Assembly (NCBI GenBank): GCA_002633025.1
Contig: NMRB01000372.1
Coordinates: forward strand, 176,695-240,694
Source of the DNA: Notospermus geniculatus
Taxonomy: Eukaryota > Nemertea > Pilidiophora > Heteronemertea > Lineidae
Direction of reading: 5' to 3'
Length of the DNA stretch: 64,000 nt
Part shown: piece by piece, positions 24,057 through 35,985 of the stretch
How positions within the stretch are numbered: the stretch's first letter is position 1
How the letters are laid out: each line of letters begins with the position of its first letter
Made by a program: the position numbers and the translations under genes
The notes under the pieces: model-generated
What the model saw: the letters and a program-made list of their open reading frames with translations, nothing else
Told to the model about the DNA's origin: nothing
Databases searched by the model: none

Positions 24057-25230
24057 GAGCCTGGGGCCATATGCATAAAACTTCCTTAAGTTAAGTGTAA
24101 AACTTACCCTTGAAGTCTAAGGATTTCACTTTACCAAGTGCCATACTTAAGGTGTATGCATAAAACAAACTAAGGGCATACTCAGCTAAGGGCAACCCTT
24201 AACTAAAGTATTTCCAGGAATTGTGGTGTCAGCCAATGAAATTTCAGTATTCAAGGGGTTTCCCAGATTTCTTGAGTGTTATACTTAAGGAAGGTTTCTC
24301 AAATGTAGGCTGCATGTACATGAACATGACTGCAGGCAATGCTGTAATGCACATTTTAGTATGTTAGGAACTGTGTAAAGTGGCTATTAACGGTGGAAAA
24401 CAAAAAAGAGGTTACCAAATTGGTAGGACAGAAAGAGGATACATGGTCTGTCAAATCAAAATCCTTGGCACAGTTCAATGTTATCCCACCCTAGCCTAGC
24501 ACATAATTTCCCCGGCCTATTTGGCTAGCATGCATTAAAAAACAGCATGGATAGCATATTCCAACCTGTTCCTGCCACAACTGTGAAGTTAAGGAGTCAG
24601 TTAAGGGAACTGTGACCACACTTAGAGTTAAGGGTGATTTTGAGGCTTTCACTATTCCAAAGTAGCTTTTTGCATCTCCCTTAAGTTAAGATTTCCACTT
24701 TAGTGATGATTTGAGGGAATCCCTTGGGATTTTCGTACTTAAGTAGTTTTATGCATATGGCCCCTGTTTCATAAAGTGACTTTAAGCTAAAGGTACCTTT
24801 AAATGCTAGGTTCTTTAAAAAACCTTCCTTTGTTGCAATCCGTCCATTAGGTTTTACGCCAGGGGCCTGTTTCATAAAGTGACTTTAAGCTAAAGGTACC
24901 TTTAAATGCTAGGTTCTTTAAAAAACCTTCCTTTGTTGCAATCCGTCATAGGTTTTACTCCAGGGGCCTGTTTCATAAAGTGACTTTAAGCTAATGGTAC
25001 CTTTAACCAAATGGAAATGCATTGAAGGTCATGGTACGGTCAGCTTAAAGAGCCGCCTATCCACATACAATATTATTGCACAATATGAGGATGAAAATGT
25101 GCAATATTACTTCCAATCTTTCTTCCATCCATTATGCCAGAAGCACATGTCACCCATTTTGGGTCCCATATTGTGCATTAATATTGTACCGTGGAAAAAA
25201 CGCTTTAAAGTCACCTTATGAAACAGGCCC
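24057..25230. mobile_element. GGGCCTGTTTC MITE in copy B, interrupted
   Basis: Flanked by CAG (24054-24056, 25231-25233). The left-end unit (CATAAAGTGACTTTAAGCTA... with AAACCTTCCTTTGTTG) is repeated three times against two in copy A, and a second element (24064-24763) sits inside the first TIR. The short open frames are shadows. Confidence 0.75.
24064..24763. mobile_element. GGGCCATATGC element, CTG TSD, nested
   Basis: A 700-bp element with TIR GGGCCATATGCATAAAACT on both ends, flanked by CTG (24061-24063, 24764-24766), inserted 7 bp inside the left end of the 24057 element. Copy A lacks it. The inside is non-coding, with further CTTAAG-type inverted motifs. Confidence 0.85.
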
Positions 25231-26008
25231 CAGAGCAACAAAAGTCGAGGAAAATGACATTTAATTAATAAAATCGACTGACAAATGCCTTTTTCATTCA
25301 AAGACGCATCACTGCTTTTTTAGCGTTCCATTTAACCTTTCTAAATCATCGCAAAAACTGTACTTTATCACCTGCCTTCTGAAAATTTCATCATACCTTA
25401 CGTTATTTATTCATGAAACTATAGAAACTAGGCCTACGTGTCTAGACACCTTTTTTTCAAAAGTACATTCTTGCTTTGTACAAGATACTTTCCTGCAATC
25501 GCCCCGGGGCACCTCAGAGGAGTGTATGTACCGTGCCAGCTGCCTGATGTAAATATTGTCTACCGTAAATAGAGAGCTCAAGAAATCGCTGCGCTGAAGT
25601 AAATTAGTTCACGGTGTTGACCATTATTTTCGCACTGGTCCTCTTCATATTAGAATATTCACTCTCCGAGCGTAGTTTTTTAGGCAAGTATGACGAATGC
25701 TTCGCAATCCCCCACGTAACTTTTAATTGTGCGCTTGGATATTTGAAAACTATACAAAAAATTAACGACATTTTGCATGTCTTGCATTTTAAAAAAAATA
25801 AGTGTCGTTAACGTTACGTTCGTAGTTTGATTTCTAATGCTCCCTGCTGTTTAGAGGGTAACCGTCTGTTTTGCAGTTTTCCTCCACGCTTTTGGAAGCC
25901 AATGCTCAGTGTAGACTGCTAAACACTGATTCCTTCTTTGTTAATCAGATATTCCTTATTCTGTTTTGTGTACATGTATTTATGTTTTTCATGATGCACA
26001 AAAGAACG

Positions 26009-26367
26009 CAATCTCGTACCCAGAGTTCAATGCCACATTAAACTCTGGAAAGGGCTAGACCGGTACTACTTTTCCACAGTGCAAATGCACTGTTGGTGGC
26101 GGATGAATTTCTGACTGTTGCACAGCGAATTGCGTAGGGATTCGAAAGAGTTCGTTCTTTTTTCCACAATAAAACATCAAATACCCAACCAACAACGGAA
26201 TGTTAAAATAGTAGTAATTTTACAAATGCTGGAACAAATTCTAATTTCCGGTGTGATTATTTTATCAAATGATTTGTGAAATCGATGAGCACAAGAATCT
26301 TGTGCTGGGTTCCGGCCCTTTTCAGAGGTCTTAGCCAAGGAACGATGGTGGCGACCTCTTCAGATTG
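26009..26367. mobile_element. CAATCT element, copy 2, 9-bp TSD
   Basis: Same body as 22769-23119. Flanked by AAAAGAACG (26000-26008) and AAAAGAGCG (26368-26376). Copy A has the uninterrupted site near 13463 (AGAAAAGAGCAAAAC). Confidence 0.87.
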
Positions 26368-26466
26368 AAAAGAGCGAAACAAAAAAAAACATGAGTTACA
26401 AAACCAAAAAAGCAAGCACTTCCTTATTCTGCATGCGGTAGAACTTCCCTATACATGTCCTATAAG

Positions 26467-26954
26467 CATAAAGGAATCAACCATAAATGTTTAATTGCGA
26501 ACGATGAACTACATGTAACTGAGGGATACACTTCATGTGTTGCCACCAGATGTCTCTCACTGCCTGAATTTTGGCTTTACGTAATAGGCAGGCGCTTCAA
26601 CTTTTTTGTGGTGAAGGGGTACATGAACCTGTCAACTTGATGCTTTGAATTCCATTTCTGAGGATAGCAGAGCTATTTTCAGCACAGTTAGTGTTCCACG
26701 TGCAAATGTACGTTAGCTTATTCAAATGTAAACAGATGACCCTGTGCTCACATCGTTCGTGTGGTTCTCATTAATTCAGTCCTTTTGTATCATAAGATCA
26801 ACTAGCCGAAATTCAACAAAATTTGCACTAAACGTGGTCTCTCCTATCTTATGGAAGAATCAGAATGCAAATCTGTTGAGGTTTAAAGGGATACTGTCCA
26901 CATTCATAAAATGCTAAATTTGTAAGTTGAACCTTTATGGTTGATTCCTTTGTG
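26467..26954. mobile_element. CATAAAGG MITE, copy 2, filled site
   Basis: A 488-bp element with 23-bp TIRs starting CAYAAAGGAATCAACC. CTATAAG flanks both sides (26460-26466, 26955-26961), and copy A at about 13554-13562 holds the empty site CCTATAAGGCATTAG. A 7-bp (possibly 8-bp, one mutated) TSD and CA..TG ends suggest hAT, as inference. Confidence 0.85.
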
Positions 26955-27686
26955 CTATAAGGCATTAGATGTAACGAACATACCTCAAATTGCTGCACAG
27001 GTGATGTAATGAAAAGATGTAACGAGGCACCTATATATTCAATATTTTTATCATTCCTAATTGATTTCCTTTAAGAGTCTAACCACACGCCTACGACACT
27101 AATTCGACAAAAGTCCTCGGAGAATTTGATACAGAAAAAAATCAAGTCATGGACCTTTGATCTTCGTGCAATGATGGTGTCTTCAAATATGCACAAAAGG
27201 ACGCCAATATCTCGTCATTTAATTTCCTGTGGCATTTTATCTAATTTTTTCCGAGCACCTTAACAGGTTTTTTGTGGCGACAGTTGTGTGGTGCTTGACA
27301 TTCCAATAGAATTCACCGAATTGACAAACTGCAGTGCTCATTGAATGGTTACCATAAATAGCTTGATACGGGCAGGTGCATGATCCCGGACGTGAATTTT
27401 TTTTCACTTATTATTCAATGCTGCCTCTGCAACAGTACTGATGACATGTAAGAAATATCAGATACCCTGCACTTTGTCGGCCTCTTGTCGTTTTGTGCCC
27501 CTGGATGGAATTAAATTAAAGGGACACATCCGAAAGATATTGCCCGGCGGGCACTAGTTGTTTTTGTTTTGATTAGCGCACAGCGCCGTCTGTTAATCAA
27601 CGCTGACACTACGCTATGGCGCAGGCCCCTGGAGAGCTATCAGTGAGTTTAGAACACGTATCTAACCCAAAAAACACTCGTTTGTA

Positions 27687-27734
27687 AAAAACACACCCCG
27701 AGCTCACGAATTCGTGAGCTCGGGGTGTGTTTTT
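27687..27734. repeat. 48-bp perfect palindrome
   Basis: Perfectly self-complementary around CACGAATTCGTG, with arms AAAAACACACCCCGAGCT. In copy A (about 14988-15035) the right arm is cut short after GAATTCGTG. Confidence 0.92.
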
Positions 27735-27739
27735 AGATA

Positions 27740-28108
27740 TGTCAGATTTCGTCAGATTTACATGTAACTTCATTTCCAGGACCTAATGTATTTCTGGAGA
27801 TGGTTCGTACCACAAATGTCCCTCCTGCCAGTGCGAAAGAGTTATGGTGCATCTTGAATTTTTAGACTTCCACTTCGTAGATACGAAGTAGAAACGAAAG
27901 ATAAACGCCGTGACTATTTGCACAGAAAGATAAATTTCAAAGTTTAATATACACTGTAACTTTATCGTCCTATTACGTCATACGCTAAAAGACGCTCTTG
28001 CAGCAGGCGATATTTGTGGTACCACCTCCTGAAATACATTACGTCATGGAAATGAAGTCCAATTTCTTATTTCGTACGTCGTGTTTCGTCAGATTTCCGA
28101 AACCTCAC
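27740..28108. mobile_element. GTGAGG-family MITE in copy B
   Basis: Duplicate of the 15070-15437 element carried along in the segmental duplication, with the right end at 28108 (AACCTCAC). The left end abuts a perfect palindrome at 27687-27734. Confidence 0.7.
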
Positions 28109-29050
28109 TTGTCACGTTCACGAGAGCTATCCTAGCAGCCGTCGATTCGTACTTTTGTTCCAACATGAGTTCAGAGAGATTCTTAGCAAAAGTTGGATGA
28201 AAAAAGTGTTACGTCACAGTCGATCATCAGTCAGATTATTTCACATCTATGGACAAATTACTACTTTTATGTGAATTTCTTAACTCGTGCTAGTAAAAAA
28301 CAAGAATCGACGGCTGGGGTAGCTCTCAAGAATAAGTGACGTTTCTGAAGAGTGGCAAATACCCAATTAACGAAAAGACCAGTGGTGACGTCATGCTGGT
28401 CTCTGTAGCCCTACACAAATGATCAGATCAACACTCTTGACGTAACATTTTAAAGGGCAGGAGGCACGCTTGTTCGTGGCATTTCCGCCGTTCATGTAAT
28501 ACTGAAACAAACTAACTGCCGAATCATAAAGATGATCTTTAGTTCTCGCCTTCGAAAAAAGTAGTGACATGGCAAAACAACTTATAAGGTCAAACCTAAA
28601 TTCATTGGAGGTGAAAAATACTACGCTTTTTTCTAATACATGTATTCATATCATTTTATTGGCGTACACGTATTGGGGTTGAGGTGGCCGATGACGTAGA
28701 GGAGTGACGTACCGTACGTCTGGTCCATGATGCAACAAATTAGCAAACAATGCCTTAATCATGAATCGCAACTTTTAAATTCATACCAGGGCGATAGAAG
28801 GACAAGAGCATGACGTGATACAGGGTAATTTACCTTTCTCCGGGTCCTTTGGTTGCAGAGACTGCACTGAACATGTGAAAATATGGGCCATGTCGATTTA
28901 AAGGAATCAGCGGATTCGGGGTGGAAAATAACAATTTGGCAGGCTCAACATTTGACTGCCTTTAGTCCTAAAAAGCCCAAGTCGAATAAACCAATGAACT
29001 ACATTTCCTTGAGTGTCCAATTTTGCTCTCAAATGCCGGGGGAAATGGCG

Positions 29051-29541
29051 TAAAAGCACTCATATTTTCTAACATTTTCCCTGGGGAGGTCCCGGACCCC
29101 CGCCGATATTTCGGCCCTCGCAACCTGGGACTACGGCTATGGCCCGCTATTTTATCAAACGTTTGCCCCCCCCCTCCCCAACCTCCAGGACGTTCTTACA
29201 GCCACTGACACTTCACGACATAATCACAAGTGGGCTGAGCTTGAATATTGCTGAGTAAACATTTAGATGTGAAAGCACAGTATACACGGTTGTACAATAT
29301 TTCCATACGGGTCCTTCTTTATGATTATTCTCAGCTCTCAGTTGACTTCATCGAGGACACTTGAATCCCATCTACCACTTGACAATGAGTGATGAAGATT
29401 GTACACTAAGTGCTTTTCAATATTTCAAAGAAAACAATTGTTGGTTAATTACCATGAGAAACAATAATGAAGTCAATGAGGAGACAAGAATCGACAATTC
29501 TTAATGAGAACTCCATATTACGGACGTCTCATGATATGTAA
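29051..29541. other. Non-coding after the duplication
   Basis: C-rich stretch at 29160-29185, otherwise nothing recognised. The frame at 29023-29208 crosses the end of the duplication and has no domain. Confidence 0.45.
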
Positions 29542-30030
29542 GGGACTGTAGAAAAAGTATGTGAAGCCAAAAAAGACTACTAGTAAATGATTTAGTCTCC
29601 CAGCTGACCCCCTCCCTCCCCCCGAGAGACTAAATTTGGCCAACTTTGGCTTCAACCTGGTCAGCAAGTAAATATGTCCAAGATAATTCTTGGGATCATG
29701 ATTGTAGAGAGGGCTATCTTTGGTACCATAATCATGATTATTGCAAGTTAAGTGATGTAATTATAGAATGAAATGCTACTTTCCTCCCCTCAAAGAAGAC
29801 CTATCTAGATGTATCTGCATGAGCCCTGAATTTTATACCAGCCATTGTGAAAAGAATAAAATCTGACTCTGATATTTGATAATGAGGAAGTTTATGTTTT
29901 CATCCATTGCAGAACGTTTTATGGGTGAAGCCACTTTTTATGAACAAGACGAAATGACCCTTGGACCCCCTCCCCCCCAAACGAAAAATTTAGTCTTTTT
30001 TTGGCTTCAAAATACTTTTGCTACAGTCCC
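29542..30030. mobile_element. GGGACTGTAG element, TAA TSD
   Basis: A 489-bp element with TIRs of about 38 bp (GGGACTGTAG..AAAGTAT, then GAAGCCAAAAAAGACTA), flanked by TAA (29539-29541, 30031-30033). Harbinger-like by TSD. CCCCCTCCC tracts lie near both ends. Confidence 0.83.
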
Positions 30031-30073
30031 TAAATAGACAATAGTTGGGGGACACTCTCAATATGGAATATTC

Positions 30074-30530
30074 AAAAACGTTACACCGGCATGACCGGAG
30101 GGTGTGTTTCAGAAAGTGTTCCGTCCGACACCAGCAAAATTTTCACCATTCTTTTGTCTACTGGTGAAAGGCTGTTTCTTGAAACTCTACAATATTCATG
30201 TCAGATCTGGGTATCATGGAGCTCTAAATTATGGCACTGCAAACTAATTGATCTATTAACCCTTTAAAGTCTGACAGCAGAAAGTAGTTTTGGTGCCGGA
30301 CGGAACGATAGATTTTGCTGGTAAGCTCAATATTTTTTATACCCTCCTTCAAATGAGTGTACACTGTACATCCCAGATGGAGAAACTAATAGTTAAAGGT
30401 CTATATTATCAAATACTACATTTGATTTTTGGAAAACCAATGGCACAAATCTTTGTGATCATTTCAAAGTTAAATTTTGCCGCATTTTCTCGGGTGACCA
30501 ATTTTGAAACACATCCCGGTGTAATGTTTT
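30074..30530. mobile_element. TGTGTTTCAGAAAG element
   Basis: The AAAAACRTTACACCGG and TGTGTTTC motifs on the left are mirrored at 30500-30530. The left 245 bp (30103-30345) are repeated at 40772-41016. The left end also carries a 13-bp extra piece. Not coding. Confidence 0.6.
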
Positions 30531-30535
30531 TCACT

Positions 30536-31265
30536 GCCCCCCGTTTGCCAATGCCCCCAAACAAACGATTGACGGAATAAGCGGCAACGTGACAATGAGG
30601 GAGGCACTGATCAACATGTCTTTCTGTATTTGAGTGTCCGCCGAACAATAGAGCGGGCATTGTCATACGGGGGCATTCTCATACATTACACCTGAACAAA
30701 CCTCTATAAAAATTACAGTGCCTTCCTCACCTGTGCTGTCAACGTCACCACAGCCTCAGAACCCATTAATAAACACTAAACACTTCATCTCCTTAGCGAA
30801 CTTAAATAAAACCGTTTGAAGTTTTCTTTCGGTGAGCCATAAAAAGAAATATTCCCGGTTTTACACGCACCATTAATTAAACTTATTACGGTTAAAGAAA
30901 TCCTTATTGGCAATTACCCGTATGTAAAAGTCCTTCAGTGAATTTGCCGACAATTAGAAAGGAAATTTCTTGCTTGATGCGTTTTTAATGTCAAACCAAC
31001 GAGTGTTAGAGAGATGAAAATTACGTGAAAATATTGTTGTTTATCGATGGGATTTTTTTTGTCAATTAGACTGTTTCCTGAATAAAGATCCAAATGAGTC
31101 GGTTACGTCAATTTTCTTTTAAGTAAATTTATTTCAACCGCAGATCAATACTTTTATCGCTAGTAGATTTAGTTCATTTTATGAACGGTACAGAAGAGTA
31201 TGTTCTCGCAGGGCCGTAGGAACAGCCCCCCCCCCCCCAATATTTGGCTTGCCAGAAATAAAAAT
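30536..31265. other. Non-coding, nothing recognised
   Basis: A C tract at 31227-31238 precedes the fold-back element. No supported gene. Confidence 0.45.
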
Positions 31266-31272
31266 TTGGCAG

Positions 31273-32512
31273 GCGCTGTTACAACCGTATTTGTAGCCGC
31301 GCCACTATTTGTAACCTACCACTATTTGTAGCCAATTAATAGTAGGCGCTACAAATAGGGTTGTCGCTATCAACGCTATCTGTAGCCGCAACGCTATTTG
31401 TAATCAACGCTATTTGTAACCGAGTCGCCGCTATTTATAGCTGATACGGACTAACCGTATTTGTAACCGACTTCGCCGCTATTTGTAGCCGACCCTGGAT
31501 TCAGTGACCAGGACCCTTGTTTGTGAGGACAGCGAATTGCACTATACCGGAAGTGTGGTCTCACATGACGTCATTTCATTATTATTTTTTCACTTTCTGG
31601 ATCTTGAGAGTGTGGTAAAGCTCACTCTCTGATAAGTGCTTCATTTCCATCTCAGTGGATATCACACCAGTCAGCCTCCGGATAAATGTACAGAAAAGTG
31701 ACAAAAGCATTTGGTAACAAAAATAATTATTAATGGTATTAACATCATGTACAGTTAAAAAGTTTGATTTTCCTGGCCAGCAGGTGATTTGAGTGTGATT
31801 TTTTACACTGGATTGGAAATAATTAGTAAACCATGGGCACATAATCAGGAACCAAGTAAAATTACAGTTGCTATTTTGACCCCTCCCAGCCTCCAAAAAA
31901 CAAAAAAATCACGTTTCGAAAATCGTGCAGAAAAAAATGATCAAACGCTTCCAAATCTTGCTAATTACCGTAAATTTTCATATGTTTTTTTTTCTTCCTT
32001 TATTTCTTCTTGAACTAATGTAAGAATTATAATCTGTCCCTAAAATAGCCAGTAAATAATTAACATCCGCAAAAAACCCAAATAAATCACGTTTCGACAA
32101 TCATGTTGAAAAAATGACCGAACGCTGCCAAATCTTGACAATTTACCGAAAAATATTTTGTGATTAAAGTTGACACTCTTCCAGAGTTGGTAGGCTACGG
32201 GGCTCACGTTTTCAATTCACAAGTTTTCAATGGTAAATGTTCACGTGGTTAGCTGTAAGATGTCAGCTCTGGTCGGCTACAAATAGCGGCGAAGTCGGTT
32301 ACAAATACGGTTAGTCCGTATCAGCTACAAATAGCGGCGACTCGGTTACAAATAGCGTTGATTACAAGATGTCAGCTCTGGTCGGCTACAAATAGCGGCG
32401 AAGTCGGTTACAAATACGGTTAGTCCGTATCAGCTACAAATAGCGGCGACTCGGTTACAAATAGTGGTAGGTTACAAATAGTGGCACGGCTACAAATATG
32501 GTTGTAACAGGC
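31273..32512. mobile_element. Fold-back element with satellite-like arms
   Basis: Arms of about 235 bp built of TACAAATAGCGGCG / CGCTATTTGTAGC units: inverted at the left (31273-31500) and direct at the right (32270-32512). The outermost ends are GTTACAACCRTATTTGTAGC on both sides. AGGC flanks both ends. A related sequence at 28935-28965 (GGCAGGCTCAACATTTGACT) is the uninterrupted site. The interior, 31.5-32.27 kb, has no convincing gene; the minus frame at 31582-31896 lacks domains. Confidence 0.75.
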
Positions 32513-32954
32513 TTAGCATTTAACTGCCTTTACATGTAGTCCCAAAAAGCCCAAGTCCTATAAACCAGAATCGCATTTACATGGCTAGAGTGTCCAATTT
32601 TGCTCTCAAATGCCGGGAACTGTGGAGGTATGAGTCAGTAATCCGACTAGCAAACACTTTCTCTGCACCATCCTTCTTTGTCCAGCTCCCAGACCTTTAA
32701 GTGTACCCACCCATCTTAGGGCCTACTGTACGCATCCTCGAGGGATTGTATCCCTGATGGAGCCCTTTTAGCCCTATCCCTTCCGATCCTTCTCTCCTAA
32801 AACGTTGAACCCTGGAGTCGAACGATGGAAGCCTCTCCATTAACGAGACATTTACGACTCGAAAATACCATCCTTCTTGAAAGGTATCTTGATTACAGAG
32901 GTCATTATGAAAAGTACAAGTTGTGGCCAACCAGGTGTGGCAGGAATCAATGTC

Positions 32955-33090
32955 CTAAGAATGCAAGACCGCCAAACAATAGCGCTCTATTGTAAGATTA
33001 TATTCGAATGGTCATGGTCTCCCTAGCCATATATTCTAATCCCTTGCTGAACAATAAAACCTGGACTTTGATTCCAGGGGGACTTTGATT
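32955..33090. repeat. Single-unit relative of the 2.1-kb minisatellite
   Basis: AATGCAAGACCGCCAAACAA followed by TAGCGCTCTATTGT, then TCTCCCTAGCCATATATTCTAATCCCTTGCTGAAC, matches the start and the tail (2395-2490) of the minisatellite element but with only one unit. It represents the unexpanded form of the same interspersed repeat. Confidence 0.65.
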
Positions 33091-33117
33091 CCTGTCCCAC
33101 CTGGACATAAAGAAGGC

Positions 33118-33205
33118 CGGTCTACACGATCATACATTTGTTCAAAACATCATCACACATTTTGTATCATGATGTTCAGGGACAAATGTATGATCGTGTG
33201 GACCG
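33118..33205. mobile_element. 88-bp fold-back MITE
   Basis: CGGTCTACACGATCATACAT on the left and its near-perfect inverse on the right, with a loop rich in CATCATG. A second looser ATGATGATG/CATCATAC pair follows to 33275. Confidence 0.8.
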
Positions 33206-33279
33206 TTTTCCCAACAAAACTTGAATAGCATCCAACATGTATGATGATGTTCAAACGTCATCATACAAATGTACATGTC

Positions 33280-35879
33280 AGTTTGTAGTCCAAGTTGATG
33301 TCCTTAGTTCTTGATTATGATAATGATTATGATGATGTTGATGTACTATGAGACAAAATGGCTGATTCTGAACCATTCCTGCATAACCTGGTGTCCACAT
33401 ATGTGGCCGCTTGAAAATGATTGGCTGATGCAATTTTTAAAAAAACTACATATTTGTCTTACATACACCCGAAAATGGCCTGCAGACACGATTTAGAGGT
33501 TTCCCCTACAAAAAACCCGGTTAAGGCACTAAAGGGTTAAAAGTCATGAAGTAAATTATAGTGTAGACTACAAAGTGATGTGATCTGACCAATTTCCGAA
33601 GTCTCCTCATGCAGAGAAAAGACAATATAATATTGGAAAGAATGACATTTAGCGACCTTAGCGTCTCCATCAACATCCTACAAACTTTCTCAACAGGAAA
33701 CTTTAGCCTACCATCTTGGACAGTCAGCTATACCTGTACCTGTCTGTATCACAATAGTCAATTGTCTCCACGACATATTATTATTATCCGTCACCATGAT
33801 ATGGCAAGGGATGATGACAAAGGCATGGTTGTTGAGATGCTGGATGTCCTGAGGGTAACTTGGATACGAACAAAAGGGGGATGAGAAAAGGGTTGGTATT
33901 GGGCCCTGGTGGGTTTGGAAGCGAAAATGTCAACATAAAAAAGTCGAGGCGAGAATCATATATCTTTGTTTCTCGCCAAATACCGAAATCTGCAATAGGC
34001 AACAACCTGTTGACATTTTTACACAACAATTCCGTCACGAGAAACATATGCCAACCCAGAAATGCCAAACCTCCACCGTATAATGAAATACGGAACGAGA
34101 ACGCATTCGAAGCTGTCGAAATTCATACCACTTTTATTCTGCAAAGACCCGTTTTCACTTGAGCGGATATCGCCGTTGCTTGCGGCAGCGTGCGGTTTTC
34201 ACCAAAACAAAATGTTGTTTTCTCGCCAGAAATAAGTTGAAATGACGTTAGAAAAGAGAAATTTCGGTCTCGCCGCTCACAGCGTATTCTGGTCAATTAG
34301 GTACTTCCTCATTTCAACTAACAAAAGGCTTCGTGAAGAAAAAGTCCATGTAGGACTATCCTAAAATTTGGCAATTAATATTTGGATGTATAATACCCAG
34401 GCAGTAGCTAGCTTTTTGTCTGGGGTGGGGGTGGGGCGTTTTGACCAAAATCCGCATGAAAAACACGTTTTTCGGGCCCCTTCCCTTTGCAGAAGAGAGA
34501 TGATGGCAAATACTACTTTTTCTTCACTCTCGGCAACTGCTTCCGAACAAAATGTTTTTCCGCATTTGTTCCTGGTTGCAGTGCGTCTTAAACAATCCTT
34601 TAGACTTTTCTCCCACTCTGCTATTATTGTTCAAGTGTACACAACGCACTTTGCCTGGAGCAAGCCATGTTAATCTTGAAAAAGTTCCATGACAATCATC
34701 CCCGACAAAAATAGCGATGAAACATCCAAATTTGAGAAGTTTACTAAATAACTCATGTGTTGTGATGGCAGCGTAAGCTGTAATAAAACCTCCCGAATAT
34801 GCCCTCCGCACAACGTTTTTTTTGTTGCATTTATAGGCCCACGTGTTTTGTCCAAATCAAGTCTTGCAGAAGTAATATCTGCCATCTTCATCAGGTAATG
34901 TGAAACAGGTGCAACAGTTAGGAGCATCTACTTAATTCCTACATGCACCTTTTTTTGCAGCTTGTTTAATCATTTGGCACAGAATTACAATGAAAGAGCT
35001 TTTTATTTCGTGAAAAAATTCCAACCGGTTAGAAAGTTATGGTGGATTTTTTGTGAATGACTCAGCTAAAATCAGAGTGGTAAAGACTGCCTCATTAAGT
35101 GATGTCACACTAGGAGTTTGCATAATGAATATGTCATTTCCCTGATTAGACCGGCCTAGTAACCAAATTAAGCAATGTATGTGATGGGAAATTCAACAAA
35201 ATGCAATTATCATGTAGAAACCATGCATACAGCGTACTCTGGGTGGGTCAGATAGGAATGAATTTTTCCCTAGTATTATGTCACGAATAAATTAGCATAT
35301 TTACATTGTTGAAGTCGTTCACAGGACGGTTTTTCGATAGCATGGGTCAACTTTTAGCATTTTTCTTAACAGAATGGCCAAAACCTATCGCAATGAGTTA
35401 AGCTCACAGTTTCAAAGAAATGAGTCTATGAATCCGGCTATGATATCCGAACTTAATAGATCCGGACTTTTTGAGAACCGGACTTATTAAACACGGACAT
35501 CTTGTGCTGGAAACAGAATAAGCCCGCATAAATACAGGCTTTTTCTGAAATCGAAGCACAGCTGTTATATTTTGGAAGTTACATTACGCAACTAGGCATT
35601 GTCTTGTGAAAGCCAATTTCTCAAATTCCCATTACACGTACACGTACACGTAGGATTTTTCTTCTACTAAAAAATATAAACGGGGCTTAAATGGGTGTTC
35701 ACAATGCCTTTCAGCAAGGCAATCGGTAGCCTATGACCGAAATCACCCTTCATGAGCCTCATTTATAATTTTTAGTACAAAAAAATCATGCCGTGTACAA
35801 CGCGGGCATAAGTTGGGAACGGAAACAAACATCTGGATTTGCTTCTAGTTATCTGCTGCACCCACACAACTCCTTTCAC
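33280..35879. other. Non-coding, only repeat fragments seen
   Basis: Contains a GATTATGATAATGATT run (33315-33345), an inverted fragment of the ATGAGGAGGGCG family at 34205-34290, and CACGTACACGTACACGTA at 35637-35652. Open frames up to 101 codons (33609-34673) overlap on both strands without motifs. Confidence 0.5.
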
Positions 35880-35939
35880 TAAATGGTGTCACTGTCCTGT
35901 TGTTATCGACAAATGACCGACAGGACAGTGACACCATTT
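35880..35939. repeat. Perfect 20-bp stem hairpin
   Basis: AAATGGTGTCACTGTCCTGT and its exact reverse complement are separated by about 20 bases. Could be a tiny MITE; no TSD read. Confidence 0.85.
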
Positions 35940-35985
35940 CCCATTCAACTGAGTTGACCAGCAAAACACTGCCTAGGGCAACGTA

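Larger units (their letters stand above)
16961..29050 (+). repeat. Tandem segmental duplication, copy B
   Basis: Head-to-tail second copy of the segment starting at 8293, about 3.4 kb longer because of extra insertions. These include 17469-17575, a block at 19390-22260, 22769-23119, 24064-24763, 26009-26367 and 26467-26954. It ends near 29050 in the sequence around the CTCAAATGCCGGGG motif, which also ends copy A (16918-16935). No gene is supported in it. Confidence 0.85.

Noticed and set aside
33609-34673. Chain of 90-101-codon frames suggesting a gene
   Set aside because: Frames overlap on both strands, differ in composition, and lack domains and consistent splice sites.
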